Below are positions 12,461 through 23,149 of a stretch of DNA of 64,000 nt, one piece after another. The first letter of the stretch is position 1; each line of letters starts with the position of its first letter. Below the pieces are notes generated by a model that saw only the letters and a list, made by a program, of their open reading frames with translations, was not told the DNA's origin and searched no databases. The position numbers and the translations under genes are program-made. Where the stretch lies: the NCBI GenBank assembly GCA_025267735.1, contig CM046311.1:29617399-29681398 (forward strand), given 5' to 3'. The DNA is from Mactra quadrangularis (Eukaryota > Mollusca > Bivalvia > Venerida > Mactridae).

Positions 12461-12515
12461 ACAACAACGTTCATTAATGTACATATAAGACAGTTAAGGC
12501 TTTCCATACTTAGAT

Positions 12516-13950
12516 GTCAATGGACAGTGCCCAGTATACAAGACAGAATATCACACCAACGATTTATTTACCCCACGTACTTTTTCAGTATAGAATATTA
12601 CAACTCTTGTCATTTCATACGATATTAAGAAAGATACTTTCGATTGCCAAATTTTACGTGAACATGTCCTTTTTATTAAGTCAAAAACATTTGATATGGT
12701 ATAGCCAACGGATATAGTATCACCAAGCTTATGCCGTGAATCATTAAATAAAAGCATTTTAAATATAATTAAAGCTCATTACTAAACAGAACGCTCAGCC
12801 TGATAATTGTAAAGTATCACGCTTTTGCTCAAAACTCCTGCAAACATTAAATGAATACATAAAACGCGTCTAAGGCACAAAAATCTCAAGTATTTTCTCC
12901 AGAATATATACTAATATTATTTTAAAATTAGCGATAAAACCCAAAGTAATGACTCTACGGAAAATCAAGTAACTCAACGAACGAGATAGGTACATCCCGT
13001 CGTGGCTAAAAATAACAACAACTTCATTCAAATCGGAAGAAAACAAATGTTCTGCTTTGATAAATACACTTTTGTATAGTGAATTTCTTGCGAAAACAAA
13101 TTAAAACTCACGAAATCATGTAAATAGTTTTATACATGATAATATACTGACGGGAAAAAAGCGAACCAATTAAGTCTTACGGTATACAGAAACGTGTATG
13201 CCAAATAAGTCGATAAACAATGGGAAATCTACTTGTTTTGCGTAAACGGTTCTAAAGTTATGCCACCGTCACCAACGTTTCATCGCGGTCAAGGGTGTTT
13301 GGAGAATATAGAGTGCAGTGAAGATCCGCGTTTTAGCTTATTCAACGCCCTCAGATTTATCAATGTTTTAAAACGAATTTAGGTCACAACTCGTTGGTTG
13401 CCAAGGTAATCTCGTTAATCAAAACTTAAAACTTTAGTTTGTTTAAGGACTATGTAATTTACGAATGTCCTTCATGACTTTAAAATAGGTGTGGTTGCAA
13501 TAATTGAAATTTACAAATAATTTTCATAAATTTCAGTTTTCATTTTAATCCTAATGAAATAAATAAGTAAGTTTAATAGAAAAATATCAGAAAAGTGGTT
13601 TAGTTATATCTACTTTTTATGAAAAAGTGAGTTCAAACATGTAAACTTTTGTGCAAGTTTACATAAAGTACAGTGAAAACAGTTAAAATAAAATCTTATA
13701 ATCAGATTGTGTACACCCCCGTACAGATTCACTAAGAGTTAAAAATACAAATAAATTCATACATTGTCTGAAATCAGTACAATAAAATATCTCTATATAC
13801 TAAAATTTATAAATTAAATACATGTCCAAAATATAACTTTACACAAAAGAAGTAGTACAAACAAAAAGTACGGTGTCCAATAATGGACACAGGTAATGAA
13901 AGGTAAACACTTAAAATAGGTATAATTCACTAATGCCATTATTGAACGGC
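12516..13950. other. AT-rich stretch with no supported feature
   Basis: No exon, RNA gene or repeat of note was recognised. Confidence 0.5.
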
Positions 13951-14228
13951 CTGTTATAGCTCGTTTAGGATAACTTGAGACAAACGACTCAGTCTGTTTA
14001 CATATTTGGGACTCAGGTATTACATAAAACAGGGAGGTCAGTTGGTTTTGTGTAATGAAAGTATTAAACATGTCTTAATGCGTTGAACGTGTGTTCTCGT
14101 GCTAAATTTAATACATCAAAAACACACTGATAATAGACGATAATTACGTGAACTCAACTTAAATCCACCTGTGTATAAAAATGGTATCGTTGTATTTTGT
14201 CTCAAGTTATCCTAAATGAGCTATAGCG
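13951..14228. repeat. Short inverted repeat, possible MITE
   Basis: TAGCTCGTTTAGGATAACTT at 13,957-13,976, continuing GAGACAAA, is matched in inverse by TTTGTCTCAAGTTATCCTAA at 14,197-14,216, continuing ATGAGCTATAG. The arms are about 33 bp with 1-2 mismatches and enclose about 210 bp. I see no clear target-site duplication, so the mobile origin is inferred. Confidence 0.45.
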
Positions 14229-15846
14229 GAAAACGTTTCAGGCAAACAGCAAACAGTTTAAGTATATAGTACACGAGTATGAAACAACCTGAAAAAAATA
14301 GTTCCAGTATATTGTGCAAATTAGTATCTGCCATTACAACGAAGTCGGCGGTGTTACTCCCGTTGATTTAGATCAATAAATTTACACACACAAAAAACAA
14401 GTAAACAAGAAAACAATTCCTCCTCTCCGAATTCTTCTAATAAATTGAAGTAAAGATTCTCTTGTCCGCTATCTTTAAACGTTCGCGCTTCAACGGATCG
14501 TTCAATTACGGTGATTGACTAAAGTTAAATGCTTACTGAACGCAGGGCTGATAAAGAACTGGGACTGTTTCATAAGAATCTTACGTAAGATAGCGAAATT
14601 TCCGAAATAACAGGAACTTACGTTTACGATGAGAGAATTTCAAAGACGCACTCGAAACTTAAAATCTTTGCTACAATACGATCTGACTTAAGTCAACGTC
14701 AAGTAGTGAAGCCCTCAAATTTTGGTCACATGATTTGTTGTCAACAATATATTATAAACTACAAAACATTTAAAGAATACAATATGTTCCACAAACTTCA
14801 ACGAACAATTTCAAAAACGGAGATTAGAAGCTCTCGAAGGAAATGCACGAGGGCTATACCGAGCCACTATACTCTTGATTTTTCAATACACGGCCAATTT
14901 AAACAAAGGTGGTATGACACAATAAATGGTCATCTGCTAACAAAACATCGACCAATTTAAGACGGAACCGATGGATGTCAAAATAAAGTAATTAGGCACA
15001 AAAAAGTTCCCACGTGGCGTCAAATAAATACCTTAAAACAATAAATCATCAAATCTACAGACATATATAGTAATAACTTCATAAAAAATAAACCATTCTT
15101 AAGACATTTCATCGAAATCTTGCAATCTTTAGATAAAAGTTCAGTTCGCGTATGTACACACGTTTTTGTGATTAGCCCCTCACTTCCGCAAAGACGTGTA
15201 ATGAATAAGTTTTTAATACACACAAAATGGACGCCCAAGTTTTGATTACAGAGCCCACTTATTTGTTTGTTTATATATGTAAATTCAGTCACAGATATAG
15301 AAAATGTAGGCCTCAGTGCATCTAGAGTAATACTAGTCCATTCAATATCTGCATATGTATTCTGAATTTGTTCGCTAGAATAAAAGGAATCTTGCCCAGA
15401 AAATAACGTATTTATTTCTGTATTCACAGGTGATGTGAAGTACCTACGATGACATTGCATGGTCCAAAAGATTTCAGGCAAGAGGGATAATTAAACAATA
15501 TGATATTTTTAGCACTGCATTCACCCTAACCAACTTTTTGAGGGCCGGTACTTAAAGGTACCTTTCTGTAATTTCAACTATTACATAGTCCTTAAATGCG
15601 GGATGAAAATAACCAATACGTAACATCCATTAAGAATAAGATGGAAAATGATATTAATGACTTAATCTATTATAAGATAAACAAAAAAATCTGAATTCTA
15701 AAGCAGTCAAAACACATCTTTCAGGTCAGACAATCAACAACAACGTTCCAATGGTCCTGTCTGTCAAGCCAGTGACTTGGATCTATATCTCTGATCTTAA
15801 AGGTCCTTGCTCTGATCAAGCGTGAACAAATTAATTGTTGATCGGT
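14229..15846. other. AT-rich stretch with a 153-codon open frame of doubtful status
   Basis: A minus-strand open frame at 15,020-15,481 shows no recognisable motif and no convincing splice context. It could be chance in AT-rich DNA or a decayed element. Nothing else is supported. Confidence 0.4.
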
Positions 15847-15855
15847 AATTACACT

Positions 15856-18247
15856 AGGGTTGGGTAAATCACCAACTTTTTTTTGAAACGGGTGTTTTAT
15901 ATGGCCAAATGATGCACTGATTCCAAATATGACCTTTAAAATTGTCTCCGGTGACGTTTTAGGTTCACTTTTTGCGAAAATTCAAAATGGCCGCCAAAAT
16001 GGCCGATTTTGGTTATGTAGAACTATTTTATATTTTCCCCATAGCTTGTAATATATCATTTTGTAGGTTTTTAAGGATGATAAACACGTTTTTGAGGTTA
16101 AAAATAACAAAATATGTATGGGAAGCTATATTTATTGATAATTTATACAATTTTTTAGTCAAAATCACACAATTTCGTAGAATAATATCTACTTTTGCAT
16201 TAAATCAATTTCCTATAAATCTTTTCATAGGCTTTTTTTCAGCTTGCATATTACTATTGTCATACTTATTTCTGCTTTTGATTATATTAATGCTACTAAG
16301 AATGAATTTTTTATCACCTTTATTAAGTATGCACATACTAGCTTTAATGGCAATAGCCAAATTGCATTCATCGAGCTATGCCGCTCTTTCTGTTTTATTG
16401 TATAATGACTTTAAAGTGCTATTAATAATTAAAATACAATCCATCTACTGGTTTTAAATGCTTTACTGTTTATAGATTTTGATGCATTGCAGATTTTGTT
16501 AATGTTTTCCTTAATCATAAAAATTTAATTTTGAAATTATTCTATTAAGTCGAAAATTATAACTCGAACATGCTTGTACTAGCTGTATCTGTACATTTAT
16601 ACATGTATATGAAGTTTTGATTTCATAGTTGTGTTAAAAGTTATGAACCTTTAGACAAATATATTCCTTTTCCATGAATGGATATGTTGGAAATTAATAA
16701 TGACGGAGGCGAAAATAGCATAGTTAGCATATGTAACTTTTATATCGAAGCCAAAATTGACCTCGAGATCTCACTTGGACGAAAAGGTTCTAAAGTAACA
16801 TGATGCAAGGTCATTAGAAGGACTTCAGACATGATTCTTCTAACTTTAATTGATAGTCTATGGAGACTGTAGGAGCACAGTTCTGGTTGCTCTAATGGAG
16901 TTATCAAGACCACTCTATCAGTATAATTTTGAACCTATTGCAGTTTTTGATTTGGTAGGCTGGTAGTACAATATTTAGACCATGCAAAAGTCAATGTGGG
17001 AGTGGAATGTACAAGACTATGCACAAATACTTCCATTGATTTCTGTTTCAAGTGCCTATGTATTATAAGTCTTTAGATATATAATTGCTTATGTGAAAGC
17101 TGATACTCCTTTGTGATGTAAGATTAAGGTGAAGTGATCTGGCCATAATAACACAAAGGTATTGCGCCTTGTTCACATTCTTTCATGCTATATAAGGTCC
17201 ATTTAGACATTGTTGTGTAGTTTTATACACAAATATTTCCTTCTAAATAGTTTCATTTTCGTCTTTAAAGTTGTCATTCAATTTAAAATATCATTAAGCA
17301 TCTGTCAAGTTGTTGAGATTTGTTATAGTTTGATGGATTCTAGCCTGTATATTGAAGATTATCCTGTTGTTGTCCGCATGGACTTATGGATATGCTTGTT
17401 ATCTGTTAAGTTGATTGAGAGCTGATATGTAACATGTAAAAAATAATTGTCCATCACAGGAGCCCTCGGAGATTAAAAATTTTACAATGATGAACTTGCT
17501 AAACTTGCAAAGAGAGGTAATCACTATAAAAGCGTACATGATTAAGATATGTTATATGCTCACATAATTGATGGAGTGATAAAAACAAACGAACGATATC
17601 TATCTGCTGAATTATATTTTGAACAAACTAATATCGGTCCATTCACACTGAAATCAGTTGATTTGCTAAGGATTTACAAACAGAAAAACGATTGATATGT
17701 GAAGTAAGATATCTAAGAGCCACAACTGTGTCGCATTTACACCAAATGTGACACATAAAAACAGATAGTAAACTCAAAATGGAAATACTCCCTGAAAACA
17801 AATTAAACCAAAAGCATAAAACCAGAAAATGATGTTTTGCTTTATATATGACAGTGTTTTAAAACAAACTCTTTGATCATGTAGCATATTTTGTAATTGT
17901 CTTACAGAATAATCGAAAATATGTACTGTCTTGCCGAAATATTGTATAAATTATCAATAAATAAAGCTTCCACTACTTATTTTTGTCATTTTAACCTCAA
18001 AAACGTGTTTATCAACCATAAAAACCTATAAAATGATATATTACAAGCTATAATGACAACATTATATTGTCCCGCATAACCTAAATCGGCCATTTTGGAG
18101 GCCATTTTGAATTTTCGCAAAAAGTGAACCTAAAACGTCATTGTAGAAAATTTTAATTGTGATATTCAGACTCAGCACATAATTTGGCCATATAAAACAC
18201 CCGTTTGGTTTGCACCTTTTAAAAAAAGTTAATATTTGCCCAACCCT
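15856..18247. mobile_element. Inverted-repeat DNA element with perfect 9-bp TSD
   Basis: Identical 9-bp direct repeats AATTACACT flank the element (15,847-15,855 and 18,248-18,256). The termini are AGGGTTGGGTAAAT and inverse ATTTGCCCAACCCT. Inverted arms of about 270 bp share AACGGGTGTTTTATATGGCC, TTAGGTTCACTTTTTGCGAA, two AAAATGGCCG boxes and AAAACGTGTTTATC in inverse. A 9-bp duplication is typical of Mutator-like elements, among others. The interior is AT-rich and contains a 161-codon hydrophobic frame (15,972-16,457) that starts inside the left arm. It has no transposase motif, and I do not accept it as a gene. Confidence 0.85.
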
Positions 18248-18599
18248 AATTACACTCTCAACAAAGCCCCTTAGGCAACAGATAAACAACTTGATGATAG
18301 CGATTAACTGCTTTGATAATGGACACACTTATAATTGCATTAGTGTATATCTGCCCTGCTTGGAAACGTATCACTGGGCTGAGATGGGGGGCTGCAACCC
18401 TTAAGCCCATGGCTAAATCCGCGGCTGGTTTAGTGTCTTTAAGGAACTTGTTTATCAATATAAAAATCGCGTGTGGTTAGAAATATTGATCATTTTATTG
18501 ACTGTGAACAAATGTGTGTTTATTTGGAAAAAATAGATAGTGTTATAAAGACTTAGATAGTTATATAATGCATCTTCCTACCTTTATAGATTATCAGTT

Positions 18600-18790
18600 C
18601 TCCAAGGGTGCGTTTTATTAATATTGCTGGTCGTAAGGCCGGTCGTAACTTAAGTCAGCTATTTACGACTTTCCCTACGACCTACGTATGCCCGTTTTAT
18701 CAACACGGTCGTAAAAGCTCGGTCTTAGTTAAGGCTACCTCAGGTCGTAAGCCTTTCAATACAGTGACACAGTCTAAAATATTTACTTCC
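18600..18790. repeat. GGTCGTAA-rich segment
   Basis: The motif GGTCGTAA, or its inverse TTACGAC, recurs at least six times in about 130 bp (for example TCGTAAGGCCGGTCGTAACT, TTACGACTTTCCCTACGACC, GGTCGTAAAAGCTCGG). It looks like the end of a dispersed element with subterminal motifs. Its boundaries are not resolved. Confidence 0.4.
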
Positions 18791-19339
18791 GGTTCGCGTG
18801 TTTTGGCGCGCAACTGTCAAAATTGTCTGCAACTAATGTAAACAATATGACCGTTAACAAGCACAAGATAAATTCGGTAAGCGTGGGATTGATAATTATG
18901 GTAGAATGGTGCCTAGACAGAGCAAACATATCAATGCAAACATTGTGACGTCAATTTATTGGATTACAAGCATGCTTTCGCCGAAAGTTTCTGTGAAAAT
19001 ATGACAGTGAGTTTATCTTTAGGTTTTATTTTTTAGTTTATCTAACATTAATAGTAACATGTAATCGTAGACTATACTGTAATAATGTATGATAGTGGTT
19101 GATGGACTCGTACGGAGGAAACTACCACATCCAACCAAAAGAATCGTTTAATTTGGAATCAATTTTAAGACCAAGTATAGTGAGGAAGAAAATTCATGCC
19201 CCCCTCCCCCCCCCTGCATACATAACACATGTAAAGTCTATAGGACACTGAAACCGTGTTAACATGTTTGTATCCCTAGCAATCATTTGCTGAAAACCTG
19301 CCCATAATACTCGTGAGAGGTGTGTTACAGTTTTATGAG

Positions 19340-19675
19340 ATAGATAGAATATTTGTTTGTTTGTTTTTGTTGGGTCTAATACCATATAGCAACTCATTGT
19401 ATAGGTCATATAACGGCGATCAGTCAACCTACTCTCTCCTACTGAAAAGGCTAAATCTCTTGATTTAGCTGTTAAACCACTACTAAGCCCATACTTTCAT
19501 CAGTGACTGACAACTGTCCTACATAATAATGAGTCATTGGTAGGAGGGAAAATGGCCATAGAAAGAATTTCATGACCAAGCTCTAAGAAAGTATGCTGCG
19601 CCCGGGAATCGAACCCACGATCCCTCTGGATCAGTAGACTTGCCTGCTACCAACTGAGCTAGATAGATAATAGCG
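19340..19675 (-). mobile_element. tRNA-derived SINE with LINE-like tail
   Basis: Read on the minus strand, the head has A-box TAGCTCAGTTGGTAGCAGGC and B-box GGGTTCGATTCCCGG. A body with CAGTCACTGATGAAAGTATG and GCCTTTTCAGTAGGAGAGAG follows, and the end is a GTATTAGACCCAACAAAAAC tail with further AACAAACAAA repeats. The tRNA-like part cannot be a working tRNA because the sequence continues directly into the SINE body. The order matches bivalve tRNA-SINEs, but I do not assign a named family. Confidence 0.7.
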
Positions 19676-19960
19676 ACTTCGTCTCGGAAATTAAAAAAGG
19701 ACGATTATCATCATTGAAAGACGAAGATTAGTCGGGTTAGTTGAGGATTGTTGAATAAAATAACATATTTCATCGAACCAATACATAATTTGGTCGGTAT
19801 TTCGCGGAAAAGACGGTTTTTACAGGGGTAAGACTAGGGGACGGACCCGTGTCGTACTAACCATTATCAGTGCGTTTTGCGAGAAACTAGCTTGAATAAT
19901 GTATAAAGTTGTAAATTTGTTGTAAAAAACTTAGGCTTTTGGAATGTATGTGAAGAGAGC

Positions 19961-20265
19961 AGTACCAGCAGTACAGCAGTACAGCAGTACAGCCCTACTG
20001 CCAGAATTTTCGGCAGTACAGCAGTACAGCCCTACTGCCAGCAGTACAGCCCTACTGCCAGACTTTTCGGCAGTACAGCAGTACAGCCTTACTGCTAGAA
20101 TTTTTCGGCAGTACAGCAGTACAGCCTTACTGCTTGAGTTTTCGACAGTACAGCAGTAAAGCCTTACTGTTAGAATTTTCGGCAGTACAGCATTACTGTT
20201 AGAATTTTCGGCAGTAAAACCTTATTGTTAGAATTTTCGGCAGTAGGGCAGTACTGTTGCAGACT
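19961..20265. repeat. CAGTA-rich minisatellite, left arm
   Basis: The unit is CAGTACAGCCCTACTGCCAG followed by AATTTTCGG, interspersed with a variable number of CAGTACAG octamers. An open frame begins with the ATG at the exact first base of the element (19,944) and repeats SAVQQYSSTALLPEF-like residues to about 20,159. Units degenerate inward. Confidence 0.9.
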
Positions 20266-20431
20266 GCTGTATCATTCTAGCAAATTATTCTTTATTTTGC
20301 CTCTCAGAATTCTCAGATCATAAAAGTTATATGTTTGAATTCTCTATAAGGTCCAAAATTAAAAAAAGAACATATAGAGCCAATCTAGGATATGGGATTT
20401 GTTAAAATCAATACTATGAAATATGAAAATA

Positions 20432-20646
20432 AAAAAAAGTTTGTTTGTTTTAATTGGGTTTAACGTCGCATTCAACACACATTTAGGTTATACAATGTAT
20501 ATACGACATCCAGCTCTTCCTACTATAATACCCTACCACGAGACTGACAACTCATGTATAGGGTATGACATCGTACCGCGACCGGACTCGAACCCGTGAT
20601 CTCCGGATTCGAAGTCAGACATGCTAACCAATACGCCACTGCTGCA
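20432..20646 (-). mobile_element. tRNA-derived SINE inside the left foldback arm
   Basis: On the minus strand, a head with TTGGTTAGCATGTCTGAC and B-box CGGGTTCGAGTCCGG is followed by GTGGTAGGGTATTATAGTAG and a CGACGTTAAACCCAATTAAA tail with AAACAAAC. It is the same family as the copy at 50.16-50.39 kb. Its 3' end is shared with the right foldback arm (27,148-27,215), so the insertion predates at least one round of arm duplication or conversion. Confidence 0.75.
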
Positions 20647-20699
20647 GCTAAATAAAGAAGTAGAATGAAGGAACACATTTATTGATCCGAAGACTTGGA

Positions 20700-22960
20700 T
20701 AATTATATACATGTTTTTTCTTGTTAGGTTTATATCCATGTTTTATTTACAAAAAAAATGTTTTACACGATCACAAGTTACTGCTGGTTCTTGTGACACT
20801 ATGTCCATGAAATATGCCATTTACTTCCCATTTTCGGAAAGCTGAATGAACAAGCTTTCTTTTAGTATATAATACTGCTACAAGTTTGTGTAAGTATTTA
20901 ACTCTGGATGAGTTATATAACGAACAGTTTTTTTTTTAATTTTCTACACAAAGAACTGATTCAAACGTACTGAACGACCTATCTCTGATGTCAATATTTG
21001 CAACGTATTTGTTATAATGTCAACGGCATAACATGGATATGCAATGCATAAAAAACCGTGAAAAATGAAAACATACGGCTACATTGAGTGATCGAAGTGC
21101 TTTAAGAAATATATTCAATATTCTTGTTTGGTATGTACTTTTTTACAAAAAATGCCCTACGCTACCGCAAGTTACTGCTGATTCTTGCGACAATATGATC
21201 AAAACATACGCCATAAAATACCCATTGTCTGAAAGCTGAATGAACAAGCTTTCATTTGGTATATAATACTGCTACTAGTTCTTCTTGTTTTTTTCTGACA
21301 CTATATTAGTTTTATAAACAACATTTTTTTTCATTTGAATTTCTACGCGAAGGTCCATATTGCACATACATATAGGGCCTATTTTTGATGCCAATGTTTT
21401 CCAACAGTGTTTAAAAAAGCAATGACGTAACATTTATCTAAATAAGAATGAAGAATGAAAGAACTCAGCTACAAACAACATTGTAAGTACTTGACTGTTT
21501 AAAAATATATATACATATTATACATTCGTTTTGGGATGCTAAAATTTAAGTGATTTTTTAAAAAACGTCCCTTGCAATCAGAGGTTACTGCTGATACTTG
21601 TGACGTTATGAATGAAAAGTATGCTTTGTAGTGCCCATTTTTGTAAAGATGAATAAACAAGTTTTCATTAGGTATATAATTCTGCTACAGGCTCATTTAA
21701 GTATTTTACGCTGGATGAGTTTTATTACGAACAGTTTTTCAATTTTCGTTTGAACTCTCAACACAGAGTACTTAGTTAAACGTACAGATAGCGCCTGTTT
21801 ATGATGTCAATTTTTGCATCGAATATGTTTAAAAAAATCTAGTGTTTTACATGTATGTATTAAATAGGCGTAAAAGACTACGGCTAAAGATAATAATCTA
21901 TAATAAAACTTTAAAAAAATCTTGTAGATTTAGTATCCCTGTGTTTTTCCAAAAAGTTTTACAAGTTACTGCTAGTTCTTGTGACGCTAAAACTATGCTT
22001 TTTATCACCCGTTTTCGTGAAGCTGAATGAGCAAGTTTTCATTTGGTATATAATACTTCTACAAGATCGTGGCAAAATTTCACACTGAACGAGTTTTATC
22101 AGGAATATGCTCTTCAATTTTTATCCGAACCCTACTCGGCGTTGGATTAAATGTACAGATAGGACTTATCTTAAATTTCAAATTTGCTGCAAATATGGAT
22201 ATAGAACAATGGTAATTCATATTAAACATTGACAATTACATTAACATTCATTGCTTTAATACTGGCAGAAATAAGAGCTCTGAGGGTTGGTTATGTTTAC
22301 GTAATTCGTTCAAACTTTAACTTCGCTATTGTAGGTTACTGCTGTTTTTTGTGATCCAATGACTGGGTAAACATACTATTCAATACACATATTCACAAAG
22401 CTAAAGGATCAAGCTTTAATTTTGTATATAGTACTGCTTTATGTTGTCGATAGTTTTCAACATCGGATATATTTAATTTAATACATATCTTTCAAGTTTC
22501 GAATGTTTACTCGGGATTCAAATTAAATGTGCAGATTTAAAGACTTCTCTCAATATTTGTTACAGATCTGCATAAAAATCAATAATAATTTATATCAAAA
22601 TAAATAGAAAACAAGGACGATTACATCAGCACGAAATGTTTTAATAGTGGTTGAAAAAAGAGCGTAAGCGTTGGTAAAGTTTACGTACTTCATGCAAATT
22701 TTAATACCATTTTACATGTATATTGTAAGTTACTGCTGTTTTTGGTGTTGTTGTGACTGGTAAATATACCATTTAATATACATTTTCAAAAAGTCGAATG
22801 GACAAGCTTTAATTTTATACATGATACATTGTTATGTTTGTTTTTATAAACTGCATAAGTTTATCTTATGACATTTCTTTCAGCGTGGTAATTAATCTTG
22901 ATATTTTCTCCGCATTTAAGACCAACTTCCGGGTAAAGATAGATAGCGGAAACAACTTGA
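20700..22960. repeat. Tandem array of about 400-bp units, left arm
   Basis: About six diverged units are marked by AAGTTACTGCTGGTTCTTGT-type boxes near 20,774, 21,167, 21,582, 21,961, 22,333 and 22,727. Each is followed by a GAATGAACAAGCTTTCATTT-like box and a GTATATAATACTGCTACAAG-like box. Units become more divergent toward the centre. A minor open frame at 22,834-23,031 is not considered a gene. Confidence 0.85.
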
Positions 22961-23149
22961 TTTTTATTTTTTACATATTCGTTACCACCTGTTACATAGA
23001 TACTATATGGTTTTTATTCAAACAAACTTGATATTTATGAAAGCATATTATAAACACGTTAAATGAGCTAGTTTTGTTACAAAAGTCCTTCACATAATAA
23101 TTTGTTGTTTGCATAAAAAAATGTTTTCGCGAAAACAATTTGGTTCCGC

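Larger units (their letters stand above)
10229..12507. mobile_element. Foldback element with minisatellite arms and perfect 8-bp TSD
   Basis: The left terminus ATGGAAAGCCTTGACTGTCT and the inverted right terminus (AGACAGTTAAGGCTTTCCAT) are bounded by identical 8-bp direct repeats ACTTAGAT (10,221-10,228 and 12,508-12,515). Inside each terminus a short unique stretch (AACGTTGTTATGTTGAAATA and its inverse) leads into inverted arrays of a 42-bp repeat: about 25 units at left, about ten at right. The centre holds GACCTTGACC-type bivalve repeat units. An 8-bp duplication fits hAT-like or P-like transposases supplied in trans. There is no transposase gene, so the element is non-autonomous. Confidence 0.85.

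Noticed and set aside
15020..15481. 153-codon minus-strand frame
   Set aside because: No recognisable domain, no splice signals that make a sensible exon, and no paralogue in the window. Left as doubtful.
15972..16457. 161-codon hydrophobic plus-strand frame, a possible membrane protein
   Set aside because: It begins inside the inverted arm of a transposable element. Its residues follow from T-rich codons, and no motif or splice context supports it.
19600..19675. tRNA gene on the minus strand
   Set aside because: A and B boxes are present, but the sequence runs straight into a SINE body and LINE-like tail. The same applies to the tRNA-like heads at 9.6, 20.6 and 50.3 kb.
19961..20265. CRISPR-like repeat array
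   Set aside because: The repeats are contiguous minisatellite units without unique spacers of constant length, in a eukaryotic genome. The same holds for the 42-bp and 400-bp arrays.
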